A stretch of DNA of 64,000 nucleotides from Aeromonas popoffii (GTDB taxonomy: Bacteria; Pseudomonadota; Gammaproteobacteria; Enterobacterales; Aeromonadaceae): assembly GCF_000820025.1 (NCBI RefSeq), contig NZ_CDBI01000059.1, forward strand, positions 17,464 to 81,463, in the 5' to 3' direction. Each line of letters starts with the position of its first letter. Position 1 is the stretch's first letter. A program made the translations under genes and the position numbers. Below, in pieces: positions 16,069 to 23,970 of the stretch. A model generated the notes under the pieces. The model did not search any database. It was not told the origin of the DNA and saw only the letters and a program-made list of their open reading frames with translations.

Positions 16069-16527
16069 TCATTGCGTCAGGCGGCGAGCCTGCCAGTAGC
16101 GGCTGTTCCAGTAGACATTATCGAGGCGCGAGCGGATCACCCCCTTGCTGGTGGAGGCGTGGATAAACTCCCCGGCCCCTGTATAGACGCCGACATGGTA
16201 TTGCTGCCAGCCGGTCTTGAAAAAGACCAAATCCCCGTGCTGCAACCGGTAGCGATCGACCGGCGTGCCCAGGCTAGCCTGGGATTCAGTGGTTCTGGGC
16301 AGGTTGAAGCCGAGCACCTGCTGATAGGCAAGCTGGGTGAAGGCGGAGCAGTCGAGCCCGGCCCTGCTGGATCCGCCCATGCGATAGGGCACGCCGCGCC
16401 ATTGCTGGTAGAAGCCGTCGAAGGCACTGCTCTGACGTGGTGGTGGAGGTGGAGGTGGTGGTTCGGGCGTGCTGGAACAGGCGGCCAGCAACAGGGCCAG
16501 CAGGGGCAGCAGTAACTTGCAATGCAT
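16069..16527 (-). CDS. NlpC/P60 family lipoprotein (putative murein endopeptidase)
   Basis: This 152-residue lipoprotein has a signal peptide with lipobox LAAC at about residues 14-17. A proline run (eight consecutive Pro) follows, then an NlpC/P60 papain-like domain. The catalytic cysteine is in GLDCSAFTQLAYQQ, the histidine in QYHVGVYTG, and the polar residue in EFIHASTSKGVI. The family cleaves peptide cross-links in peptidoglycan (NlpC/MepS-like). The first codons of this gene and its upstream region were copied in the hemolysin duplication: a second copy of the first seven codons is fused to an oxyR scrap at 19372-19392. Confidence 0.9.
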   Translation of the reverse strand: MHCKLLLPLLALLLAACSSTPEPPPPPPPPRQSSAFDGFYQQWRGVPYRMGGSSRAGLDCSAFTQLAYQQVLGFNLPRTTESQASLGTPVDRYRLQHGDLVFFKTGWQQYHVGVYTGAGEFIHASTSKGVIRSRLDNVYWNSRYWQARRLTQ

Positions 16528-17353
16528 GGGGGCTCCTTCGATCAGGTGACCCGCTCATCATAAACGGGGTTTGGGGCTCGAACATAGCCTTGCTGGCAAT
16601 CAACAGCACCTGAGCATCCAGCAAGGACATAGACCGAGTGAGGTTATGTTATCGATAGTATTCATATTTAATAATATCTGGCGATTATCTGGAATGAGCA
16701 TTTCAATATTAAAGTAATTATTCCATTTAAATATAAGTGGTTTTATGGTTAATATTGTTGATGTTACAGTGTGACATGTGTTACGTTTGAGTATCAGAGT
16801 GATTTGTTATGATAAAATGGTATTACAGCTGGTAGCGAGACATGTCACGCCCGTCATCCATATGATGGCAGAAAACGAAATATATCTGAGTTTATTTCCG
16901 CCGTCGGTTCACTGGGCAATATGCAACCTGTGGCGGGCGTTGGCTGACAATATCACCAGACAGAGGAGGGGCTCCCTATGATATTTATCTCATAGCCCTG
17001 AGTGTTTCCTCGCGGCAGAATGCCCAAGGCATCAGGCTCTCGCTTCATCGTTCAGGCCGATGAAAAGGGAAAACAGGTGTCGCCCGTATCAAAAATGGGC
17101 AGCGCTATGATAGCGCGACAACCGGGTAATAGCATCGGCGAGCGCCGAATATTCTATCTTAGAGCGTATCGTAGTCCTTGTTTTGTCATATGAAAGACCC
17201 ACCATAAACACGTTGTTCATTCACGGTGATAAAATGGTTGGCACTGATCGGCAAGCAAGCAGAATTACGCCGTAATATAACCATCAACAATAGGGTTGTG
17301 TTGTTTCGCCTCATGATGGAAATAGTCTGGCGTGATTCGACATGGAGTTCACA
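16528..17353. promoter_or_regulatory. AT-rich upstream region of hemolysin copy 1
   Basis: About 0.8 kb without a supportable gene separates the NlpC gene from hemolysin copy 1. It is much richer in A and T than the coding DNA, including ATTTAATAATATC-type stretches near 16668. This is consistent with H-NS-type silencing and complex regulation, though no specific factor site is certain. Several short open frames here are not conserved in reading frame between the two repeat copies, so I treat it as regulatory DNA. Confidence 0.55.
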
Positions 17354-19210
17354 ATGAAAAATAAAAAACCACGCACATTCATTACCCGGGTTCCCACTCT
17401 CAGTTTGCTCGCCCTGGCTTTGCTGGCAGGCAGCGTGCAGGCCGAAGACATAGGCGAGCGTACCGATCAGGGCACCACCATGCTGGCCAGCCTGCAATCG
17501 GAGCAGGGACTTGTCTACTTCAACGCCAGCATCTGGCTGGATGAGCAGCAAGCCACCAGGGGGCTGACCCCTGAGCAGCTGCGCGAACGCGTGCTGGTGC
17601 AGGGGGATCGCGTCTTTATCGATTTCAGTGCCATCACGGATAAGGACGAGCGGCAACAGGCCAGAAAGGCCATGGCTCGGCTGACCGGTATCTCGTTCGA
17701 TGCGGACTGGGTGCTGGTTTCCGCCTACAAGGGGGCGCTGCTGTTTACCCCGTTGGGGGGCGTCGATGACCCGGCCTTCTATCAGGTGATGGAGCGGGTC
17801 GAGAGTCTTGCCAGGCGGGACCAACGCTCCCTGATCAAGCCGGCCGCCGCCGATGCCGGCTTGCCACATGTGGCCTTCTACCTCAACGTCAATCGCAAGA
17901 TCACCGCTGCCGAGTGTACCTTCCCGCGTTCGCGCACCTGGGGTCGGGGGGATCGATTGTTCTGTGACTCGCCGAACATCTCGCTGGTTTATCGGGTGAA
18001 TCTGGAGCGTTCCCTGCAATTTGGCAACACGGGCTCTGCCACGCCGGATGCCAAGATAGTGCGGATCTCGCTGGATGAGCAGTCGGCCGGTGCCGGCATC
18101 CAGCTCAACGAAGAGCTGACTTGGAGCGAGAACGTTGTCGATTACGCCGTGCTCGACGGCTGGCTGTGGGACTATGCCACCGATGCCATCGCCCAGGACT
18201 ACCGTTTCACCATCGAAGCCTCCAACCGCAAGGCGGCCGTGCTCAAGAGCTTGCCCACCAACCTCAACAGCAAGTATGAGCATCGCGAGATCTCCGGCTT
18301 CGAGGTGGGGGTCAGCGGCGGTGGCGAGGTGAACAAGGATGGGCCCAAGGTCAAGCTGGATGCCTCGGCCAAGTTCAGCCAGCAGCGCCATCTCGCCTAC
18401 AACACCCAGGACTATCGGGTCGAACGTTCGGCCCCCAGCGCCCAGAAGGTGAGTTTCAGCTGGGTGCGGGAGCAATATGCCACCGCGGAGTCTCTGCTCT
18501 CTTCCCAGACGGCCGGCGTCTGGGATATGAAGTACCCTGTGGATCACAGCCGCATCAAGCCGCTCAGCTACAAGGGCTTCGTGCCGAATCTGGACGTCAT
18601 CTACATGGCGGGACCCAACGAGCAGGGTAGCACCACGTTCACGATTGATTCTTCGGTCAACATCCGCCCCATCTACACCGGCATCTACCAGCATTACTAC
18701 GTGGTGGGAGCGCATGCCTCCTTTCACGGCTTCGAAGATGAGGACAAGCGTAGACGGGTGGCTGACTCCACCCGCTTCACGGTGGATTGGAACCACCCGG
18801 TGTTTACCGGCGGTCGCCCGGTCAACCTGCAGCTGGGGGGCGTTGACAACAGTTGCCTGAGCACCAATGCCCAGCAAGGCGTGAGCGCCGTAACGTGTAG
18901 CGAGACCTCGACCGACCAGTCCTTCATCTATGACCAGTACGGCCGCTATGTCAGTGCGCGGGATACCGACTACTGCCTGGATGCTAACAACCTGGACCAG
19001 TTGCAGCGCTGCAGCCTGAGTCTGGGACAACGCTGGGAGTGGAAACCGGGGAGTGATCAGCTGAGCAACCTGCGCGCCCATCAGCTGCTGGGGCACAACA
19101 AGCAGACGGGGGAGCTGGCGCTCTATGACGAGAATGGCCAGCCTGGTGACGTCAGCCTGCGTACCCTGACCGCCTACACCCGGATCTTCGGGTCGCCAAT
19201 CGGAAACTGA
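17354..19210 (+). CDS. hlyA: Pore-forming hemolysin (HlyA/AHH1 family), copy 1
   Basis: This is a secreted beta-pore-forming cytolysin of the Vibrio cholerae cytolysin / Aeromonas HlyA (AHH1) family, about 618 residues. A signal peptide ends near GSVQAED, and an N-terminal pro-region follows (about 25-150). The leukocidin-like cytolysin domain (about 150-470) includes FTVDWNHPVFTGG at its end. The C-terminal beta-trefoil lectin-like domain (about 475-600) has CLDANNLDQLQRC and the QxW-type GQRWEW. It lacks the extra beta-prism of V. cholerae HlyA. The start at 17354 (MKNKKPR) has GGAG five bases upstream. Copy 2 lies 2,880 bases downstream in the same direction. Product identity is secure; haemolytic activity is inferred. 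Confidence 0.93.
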   Translation: MKNKKPRTFITRVPTLSLLALALLAGSVQAEDIGERTDQGTTMLASLQSEQGLVYFNASIWLDEQQATRGLTPEQLRERVLVQGDRVFIDFSAITDKDERQQARKAMARLTGISFDADWVLVSAYKGALLFTPLGGVDDPAFYQVMERVESLARRDQRSLIKPAAADAGLPHVAFYLNVNRKITAAECTFPRSRTWGRGDRLFCDSPNISLVYRVNLERSLQFGNTGSATPDAKIVRISLDEQSAGAGIQLNEELTWSENVVDYAVLDGWLWDYATDAIAQDYRFTIEASNRKAAVLKSLPTNLNSKYEHREISGFEVGVSGGGEVNKDGPKVKLDASAKFSQQRHLAYNTQDYRVERSAPSAQKVSFSWVREQYATAESLLSSQTAGVWDMKYPVDHSRIKPLSYKGFVPNLDVIYMAGPNEQGSTTFTIDSSVNIRPIYTGIYQHYYVVGAHASFHGFEDEDKRRRVADSTRFTVDWNHPVFTGGRPVNLQLGGVDNSCLSTNAQQGVSAVTCSETSTDQSFIYDQYGRYVSARDTDYCLDANNLDQLQRCSLSLGQRWEWKPGSDQLSNLRAHQLLGHNKQTGELALYDENGQPGDVSLRTLTAYTRIFGSPIGN

Positions 19211-19237
19211 TTGAGTGTTGGTGTCTTGACCAATAAA

Positions 19238-19262
19238 AATGCCGGCAACTTACCGGCGTTTT
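19238..19262 (+). terminator. Terminator of hemolysin copy 1
   Basis: A short GCCGG / CCGGC stem is followed by GTTTTC. The equivalent hairpin after copy 2 is longer and perfect, so this copy has decayed slightly. Confidence 0.65.
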
Positions 19263-19281
19263 CATGGAGGTCAGCCGAGAG

Positions 19282-19392
19282 GCAGGCCTTGGGTTCGATC
19301 AGCGGGGTGAGCAGCTCGGCCAGCTTGTAGAAGGTCTCTACCCGGGTGGTGCCGAGCCCGGCACCGACCAACAGCAGTAACTTGCTATGCAT
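19282..19392 (-). pseudogene. Chimeric scar: oxyR 3' fragment fused to NlpC-lipoprotein 5' end
   Basis: On the minus strand the first codons (MHSKLLL) match the NlpC/P60 lipoprotein start (MHCKLLL). The frame then switches to VGAGLGTT and RVETFYKLAELLTPLIEPKA, both from the OxyR C terminus. Relative to intact oxyR the scrap has lost exactly 120 bases between two copies of GGTGGTGC (22228-22235 and 22348-22355), and its oxyR stop is mutated (TGA to TGC). The frame therefore stays open to 19174 (72 codons). It marks the duplication junction. A functional product is unlikely. Confidence 0.9.
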
Positions 19393-20233
19393 GGGGGCTC
19401 TTTTGACCAGGTGATCCGCTCATCATAAGCGGGGTTTGGGGCTCGAACATAGCCTTGCTGGCAATCAACAGCACTTAAGGATCCAGCAAGGACATAGACC
19501 GAGTGAGGTTATATTATCGATAGTATTCATATTTAATAATATCTGGCGATTATCTGGAATGAGCATTTCAATATTAACGTAATTATTCCATTTAAATATA
19601 AATGTTTTTATAATTAACATTGCCGATGCCACAGTGTGATCTGTGTCACGTTTGAGTATCAAGATGGTTTGTTATGATAAAATGGTATTACAGCTAGTAG
19701 CGAGACATGTCACGCCCGTCATCCATATGATGGCAGAAAACGAAATATATTTTCGTTTATTTCCGTCATCGGTTCACTGAGAATATTCAGTCTGTGGCGG
19801 GCGTTGGCTGACAATATAATATCGCCAGACAGAGGAGGGTCGCCCCATGATATTGATCTCATAGCCCTGAGTGTTTCCTCGCGGCAGAATGCGCAAGGCA
19901 TCAGGCTCCCGCTTCATCGTTCAGGCCGATGAACAGAGACGCGAGGCTAAAAACAGGTGTCGCCCACATCAAAAAGGGGCAGCGCTATGACAGCGCGACA
20001 ACCGTGTAATAGTATCGGCGATCGCCGAATATTCCACCCTAGACTGTATCGTAGTCCTTGTTTTGCCATATGAAAGACCTACCATGAACATCTGCTAATT
20101 CACGGCGATAAAAATGGTTGGCATTGATCGGCAAGCAAGCAGAATAACGCCGAAATATAGCCATCAACAATAGGGCTGTGCTGTTTCGCCTCATGATGGA
20201 AATAGTCTGGCGTGCTTCGACATGGAGTTAACA
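19393..20233. promoter_or_regulatory. AT-rich upstream region of hemolysin copy 2
   Basis: This is the duplicated counterpart of 16528-17353, still clearly alignable along its whole length, including the ATTTAATAATATC stretch near 19532 and the run up to the start codon. Small indels make it about 15 bases longer. It should carry the same promoter elements as copy 1, except where substitutions have altered them. Confidence 0.55.
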
Positions 20234-22081
20234 ATGAAAAATAAAAAACCACGCAAATTCATTACTCGGGTTCCCACTCTCAGTTTGCTCACCCTGGCTT
20301 TGCTGGCAGGCAGCGTACAGGCCGAAGACATAGGCGAGCGTACCGATCAGGGCATCACCATGCTGGCCAGCCTGCAATCGGAGCAGGGACTTGTCTACTT
20401 CAATGCCAGCATCTGGCTGGATGAGCAGCAAGCCACCAAGGGGCTGACCCCTGAGCAGCTGCACGAACGCGTGCTGGTGCAGGGTGAGCGCGTCTTCATC
20501 GATTTCAGCGCCATCACGGATAAGGACGAGCGGCAACAGGCCAAAAAAGCCATGGAGCGGCTGACCGGTATTTCGTTCGATGCCGACTGGGTGCTGGTCT
20601 CAGCTTACAAGGGAGCGCTGCTGTTTACCCCGTTGGGGGGAGTCGATGATCCGGCCTTCTATCAGGTGATGGAGCGGGTCGAGAGTCTTGCCAAGCGAGG
20701 CAAACGCTCCCTGATCCAGCCAGCCGCCGCTGACGCCAGCTTGCCTCACGTGGCCTTCTATCTCAACGTCAACCGCCCGATCAGCAACGCCGAGTGCACC
20801 TTCCCGCGCTCGATCAAGTGGGACAAGGGTAACAAGGTGTTCTGCGATTCGGCTAACATCTCGCTGGTCTACCGGGTCAATCTGATGCGCTCCCTGCAAT
20901 TTGGCACCACGGGTGCCGCCACGCCGGACGCCAAGTTGGTGCGGATCTCGCTGGATGAGGAGTCGGCCGGTGCTGGCATTCAGCTCAACAACGAGCTCTC
21001 CTGGTCAGGTAACTCGGGGTTCCCGCTGTGGGGCTGGGTGATGGACTGGGCCACCGATGCCATCGCCCAGGACTACAATTTCACCATCGCAGCCTCCAAC
21101 ACCAAGGCGTCTGTGCTCAAGAGCCTGCCCAACAACCTCAACACCAATTATGATAATCGTGAGATCTCCGGCTTCGAGGTGGGGGTGACCGGCGGGGGCG
21201 AGGTGAACAAGGATGGGCCCAAGGTCAAGCTGGATGCCTCGGCCAAGTTCAGCCAGCAGCGCCAGCTCGCCTATAACACCCAGGACTACCGGGTCGAGCG
21301 CTCGGCGCCAAACGCCCAGAAGGTGAGTTTCAGCTGGGTGCGGGAGCAGTACGCGAGCGCGGACTCCCTGCTCGTCACCAAGCAGAGCCTCCCCACTGAC
21401 CTCAAGTACTACGTGGATCACCGCCGTATCAAGCCGCTCAGCTACAAGGGGTTCGTGCCGAATCTGGACGTCATCTACAAGGCGAAACCGGACGAGACGG
21501 GCACCACCGTGTTTAACATTGACTCCTCGGTCAACATCCGTCCCATCTACACCGGTGCCGTTCAGACCACGGTCATGTGGATCCCGGTTCGTATCGACTA
21601 CCAGGGCTTTGAGGAAACCGACAAGCGCAGACGGGTGACTGCATCCGAACGTTTCACGGTGGACTGGAACCACCCGGTGTTTACCGGCGGTCGCCCGGTC
21701 AATCTGCAGCTGGGGGGCGTTGATAACCGTTGCCTGAGCGCCAATGCCCAGCAAGGCGTGAGCGCCGTGATGTGTAACGAGACCTCGACCGACCAGTCTT
21801 TCATCTATGACCAGTACGGTCGTTATGTCAGTGCGCGGGATACCGGCTACTGCCTGGATGCCAACAACCTCCGTGTGTTGCAGTCCTGCAGCCTGAGCCA
21901 GGGACAACGCTGGACGTGGAAGTCGGGGAGCGATCTGCTGAGCAACGAGTACGCCAATAAGCTGCTGGGTCACAACAAGCAGACGGGGGCGCTGGCGCTC
22001 TATGACGAGAATGGCCTGCCTGGTGACGTCAGCCTGCGTACCCTGACCAACTACACCCGGGTCTTTTCCTTCGAAAAGTAA
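20234..22081 (+). CDS. hlyA: Pore-forming hemolysin (HlyA/AHH1 family), copy 2
   Basis: This second full-length hemolysin (about 615 residues) has the same domain order as copy 1: signal peptide, pro-region, leukocidin-like pore domain and C-terminal beta-trefoil (CLDANNLRVLQSC, GQRWTW). The N-terminal 150 residues are nearly identical to copy 1. Differences cluster in the pore-forming domain: about 245-260 (SGFPLWGWVMDW versus VVDYAVLDGWLWDY), about 385-400, and about 440-455 (TGAVQTTVMWIPVRIDY versus TGIYQHYYVVGAHASFH). The C terminus is also altered (VFSFEK versus IFGSPIGN). Such clustered change may alter membrane or receptor specificity. The start MKNKKPR at 20234 has GGAG five bases upstream. 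Oligomerisation with copy 1 is possible but unproven. Confidence 0.93.
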   Translation: MKNKKPRKFITRVPTLSLLTLALLAGSVQAEDIGERTDQGITMLASLQSEQGLVYFNASIWLDEQQATKGLTPEQLHERVLVQGERVFIDFSAITDKDERQQAKKAMERLTGISFDADWVLVSAYKGALLFTPLGGVDDPAFYQVMERVESLAKRGKRSLIQPAAADASLPHVAFYLNVNRPISNAECTFPRSIKWDKGNKVFCDSANISLVYRVNLMRSLQFGTTGAATPDAKLVRISLDEESAGAGIQLNNELSWSGNSGFPLWGWVMDWATDAIAQDYNFTIAASNTKASVLKSLPNNLNTNYDNREISGFEVGVTGGGEVNKDGPKVKLDASAKFSQQRQLAYNTQDYRVERSAPNAQKVSFSWVREQYASADSLLVTKQSLPTDLKYYVDHRRIKPLSYKGFVPNLDVIYKAKPDETGTTVFNIDSSVNIRPIYTGAVQTTVMWIPVRIDYQGFEETDKRRRVTASERFTVDWNHPVFTGGRPVNLQLGGVDNRCLSANAQQGVSAVMCNETSTDQSFIYDQYGRYVSARDTGYCLDANNLRVLQSCSLSQGQRWTWKSGSDLLSNEYANKLLGHNKQTGALALYDENGLPGDVSLRTLTNYTRVFSFEK

Positions 22082-22120
22082 ACCGGCAAGTGATTGAGTG
22101 TTCGTATCTTGACCAATAAA

Positions 22121-22145
22121 AGCGCCGGCAACTTGCCGGCGTTTT
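22121..22145 (+). terminator. Terminator of hemolysin copy 2
   Basis: Perfect stem CGCCGGC / GCCGGCG with a short loop, followed by TTTTC. It lies between hemolysin copy 2 and convergent oxyR. Confidence 0.78.
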
Positions 22146-22164
22146 CATGGGGGTCAGCCGAGAG

Positions 22165-23073
22165 TCAGGCCTTGGGTTCGATCAGCGGGGTGAGCAGCTC
22201 GGCCAGCTTGTAGAAGGTCTGTACCCGGGTGGTGCTGGGACGCCACACCAGGCCTATCTCTCGGTACGGCGTCTCGCCCGGCAGGGGAATGGCCACCAAA
22301 TCCGTGTTGTCGAGGATACCGGCATCGATGGCCATCTGCGGCAGGAAGGTGGTGCCGAGCCCGGCGCCGACCATTTGCACCAGGGTGTGCAGGCTGGTGG
22401 CGGCGAACGGGTTGATCTTGCTCTTGTCCTGCAACCGGCAGGCGCTCACCGCATGCTCGGTGAGGCAGTGCTCCCGCTCCAGCAGGAAGATGCTCTGGTT
22501 GGGCAGCTCCTTGTAATCGAACGGGGTGTGCAGAGCGGCCGCCATGCTGGCGGGCATCACCATGTGGAAGGGATCCTGGCCGACCGTCTTGCAGTGGAAG
22601 CCACCGATCTCAACCGGCAGCGCCAGGATCAGCAAGTCGAGTTGCCCCTGCTCCAGCTGCTTGAGCAGGTTGGTGGTGGTGTCTTCACGCAGCAACAATT
22701 CCAGCTCAGGATAGCTCTTGCCACATACCTGCAGCAGCTTGCTGAGCAGGAAGGGCGCTATGGTGGGGATGCAGCCGAGCCGCACCGTGCCATGCATGAC
22801 CCCGCCCTGATGCTGGCCTAGCTCCATCAGATCCCGTGCATCTGAGAGCAAATTGCGAGCGCGCTCGACGATTTCCATGCCGACCGGGGTCATAATGAAG
22901 CTCTTGTGGTCCCGCTCCACCAGTTGCAGGTCCATCATATCTTCCAGCGTCTGGATCCCGGTACTGAGGGTGGACTGGCTGACGTGACAGGCCTTGGCGG
23001 CACGGTTGAAGTTCTTGTGCTCGTCGAGAGCGACCAGATATTGCAGCTGTTTCAGGCTGGGCCAACGTTGCAT
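22165..23073 (-). CDS. oxyR: LysR-type hydrogen peroxide sensor OxyR
   Basis: This 302-residue LysR-family regulator has an N-terminal helix-turn-helix (LDEHKNFNRAAKACHVSQSTLSTGIQ region) and a C-terminal sensing domain. The redox pair is present as EHCLTEHAVSACR, with spacing like E. coli Cys199/Cys208, so the disulfide switch should work. It is divergent from a 2-Cys peroxiredoxin gene, the common OxyR arrangement, with 146 bases between the starts. Its last third was copied during the hemolysin duplication, leaving the scar at 19282-19370; this copy is intact. Confidence 0.93.
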   Translation of the reverse strand: MQRWPSLKQLQYLVALDEHKNFNRAAKACHVSQSTLSTGIQTLEDMMDLQLVERDHKSFIMTPVGMEIVERARNLLSDARDLMELGQHQGGVMHGTVRLGCIPTIAPFLLSKLLQVCGKSYPELELLLREDTTTNLLKQLEQGQLDLLILALPVEIGGFHCKTVGQDPFHMVMPASMAAALHTPFDYKELPNQSIFLLEREHCLTEHAVSACRLQDKSKINPFAATSLHTLVQMVGAGLGTTFLPQMAIDAGILDNTDLVAIPLPGETPYREIGLVWRPSTTRVQTFYKLAELLTPLIEPKA

Positions 23074-23219
23074 AGGAAAACCCGATTAATGCTATCTATT
23101 TAATTTGATTTAACTAATCTACCACCGGGTCTATAGTTTGTCGCTTCAATTAGACGGACTTGGCTCTAGGTAGCCCAATCCTGACAGGATTGTTCACTTC
23201 ACATAAAGAGGAATTGAAT
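23074..23219. promoter_or_regulatory. oxyR / peroxiredoxin divergent promoter region
   Basis: This AT-rich 146-base region holds both promoters. TATAGT at 23132-23137 is a reasonable -10 for the peroxiredoxin gene. CTATCTA (about 23092) and ATCTA half-site-like bases upstream of it are compatible with an OxyR tetramer site. The match to the OxyR consensus is loose. Confidence 0.4.
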
Positions 23220-23822
23220 ATGGTATTGGTAGGCCGTCCCGCACCTGATTTTACCGCTGCAGCTGTTCTGGGTAATGGTGAGATTGTTGACACTTTCACC
23301 CTGTCATCCCACATCAAAGGCAAGGCAGCCGTCCTGTTTTTCTATCCGCTCGATTTCACCTTCGTCTGCCCGTCCGAGCTGATTGCCTTCGATCACCGTT
23401 ATGAAGAGTTCCAGAAGCGTGGCGTGGAAGTGATCGGTGTTTCTATCGATTCCCAGTTCTCCCACAACGCATGGCGCAACACCAAAGTGGAAGAGGGTGG
23501 TATCGGTCAGGTCAAGTACCCGCTGATCGCCGACGTGAAACACGACATCTGCAAAGCCTATGACGTTGAGCATCCGGAAGCCGGCGTTGCTTTCCGTGGT
23601 TCCTTCCTGATCGACAAGAACGGTGTTGTGCGTCATCAGGTCGTCAACGATCTGCCGCTGGGCCGCAATATCGACGAGATGCTGCGCATGGTCGATGCCC
23701 TGCAATTCCACGAAGAGCACGGCGAAGTCTGCCCGGCTCAGTGGGAAAAAGGCAAAAAAGGCATGACCGCCTCTCCGGATGGCGTTGCCAAGTATCTGTC
23801 CGAGAACGCAGCGTCCCTGTAA
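23220..23822 (+). CDS. Typical 2-Cys peroxiredoxin (AhpC/TSA family)
   Basis: This 200-residue thiol peroxidase reduces H2O2 and organic peroxides. The peroxidatic cysteine is in FTFVCPSEL (about residue 49) and the resolving cysteine in GEVCPAQW (about 168). The C-terminal tail with KYLSENAASL is typical of sensitive 2-Cys enzymes. The start at 23220 (MVLVGRPAPDF) has AGAGGA upstream; the frame is open 20 codons further but without such a site. Divergent oxyR points to peroxide induction. A strong terminator follows. It resembles the prxA-type enzymes near oxyR in Vibrio; no ahpF reductase gene is adjacent. Confidence 0.93.
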   Translation: MVLVGRPAPDFTAAAVLGNGEIVDTFTLSSHIKGKAAVLFFYPLDFTFVCPSELIAFDHRYEEFQKRGVEVIGVSIDSQFSHNAWRNTKVEEGGIGQVKYPLIADVKHDICKAYDVEHPEAGVAFRGSFLIDKNGVVRHQVVNDLPLGRNIDEMLRMVDALQFHEEHGEVCPAQWEKGKKGMTASPDGVAKYLSENAASL

Positions 23823-23845
23823 TAACGCCTGCGTACTGGATACTG

Positions 23846-23876
23846 AAAAACCGATGCCAAGGCATCGGTTTTTTTA
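23846..23876 (+). terminator. Terminator of the peroxiredoxin gene
   Basis: Stem AAAAACCGATGCC / GGCATCGGTTTTT with a 2-base loop and a T-rich tail, 24 bases after the stop. Confidence 0.92.
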
Positions 23877-23923
23877 TCTCTTTTTTTTGCGTCGGTGCTC
23901 GTTACCTGGCCGAATGTCAGCCA

Positions 23924-23949
23924 TAAAAAAGCGCGCCCACAGGCGCGCT
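23924..23949 (-). terminator. Terminator of the ATP-grasp/transglutaminase cluster
   Basis: On the minus strand, AGCGCGCC / GGCGCGCT with a short loop is followed by TTTTTT. It lies 22 bases after the ATP-grasp gene stop. Confidence 0.88.
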
Positions 23950-23970
23950 GTTGCGAGTCAGGCCGTCAGG

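Larger units (their letters stand above)
16507..22373. repeat. Tandem duplication of the hemolysin locus (two units)
   Basis: Unit 1 (about 16507-19370) and unit 2 (about 19372-22373) are colinear direct repeats offset by 2,865-2,880 bases. Each unit runs from the first codons of the NlpC/P60 gene, through an 0.8-kb AT-rich upstream region, a complete hemolysin gene and its terminator, into the 3' end of oxyR. The intact NlpC gene lies to the left and the intact oxyR to the right. Only the central junction is chimeric, as expected of a simple tandem duplication. The copies have diverged by scattered substitutions and a few small indels. Confidence 0.93.

Noticed and set aside
16778..17193. 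Short plus-strand frames upstream of hemolysin copy 1
   Set aside because: They are not preserved as frames in the duplicated upstream region of copy 2, so regulatory DNA is more likely.
17186..19096. 636-codon minus-strand frame opposite hemolysin copy 1, with partial counterpart opposite copy 2
   Set aside because: Apparent conservation between copies follows from the duplicated sense gene. The copy 2 counterpart is broken into pieces.
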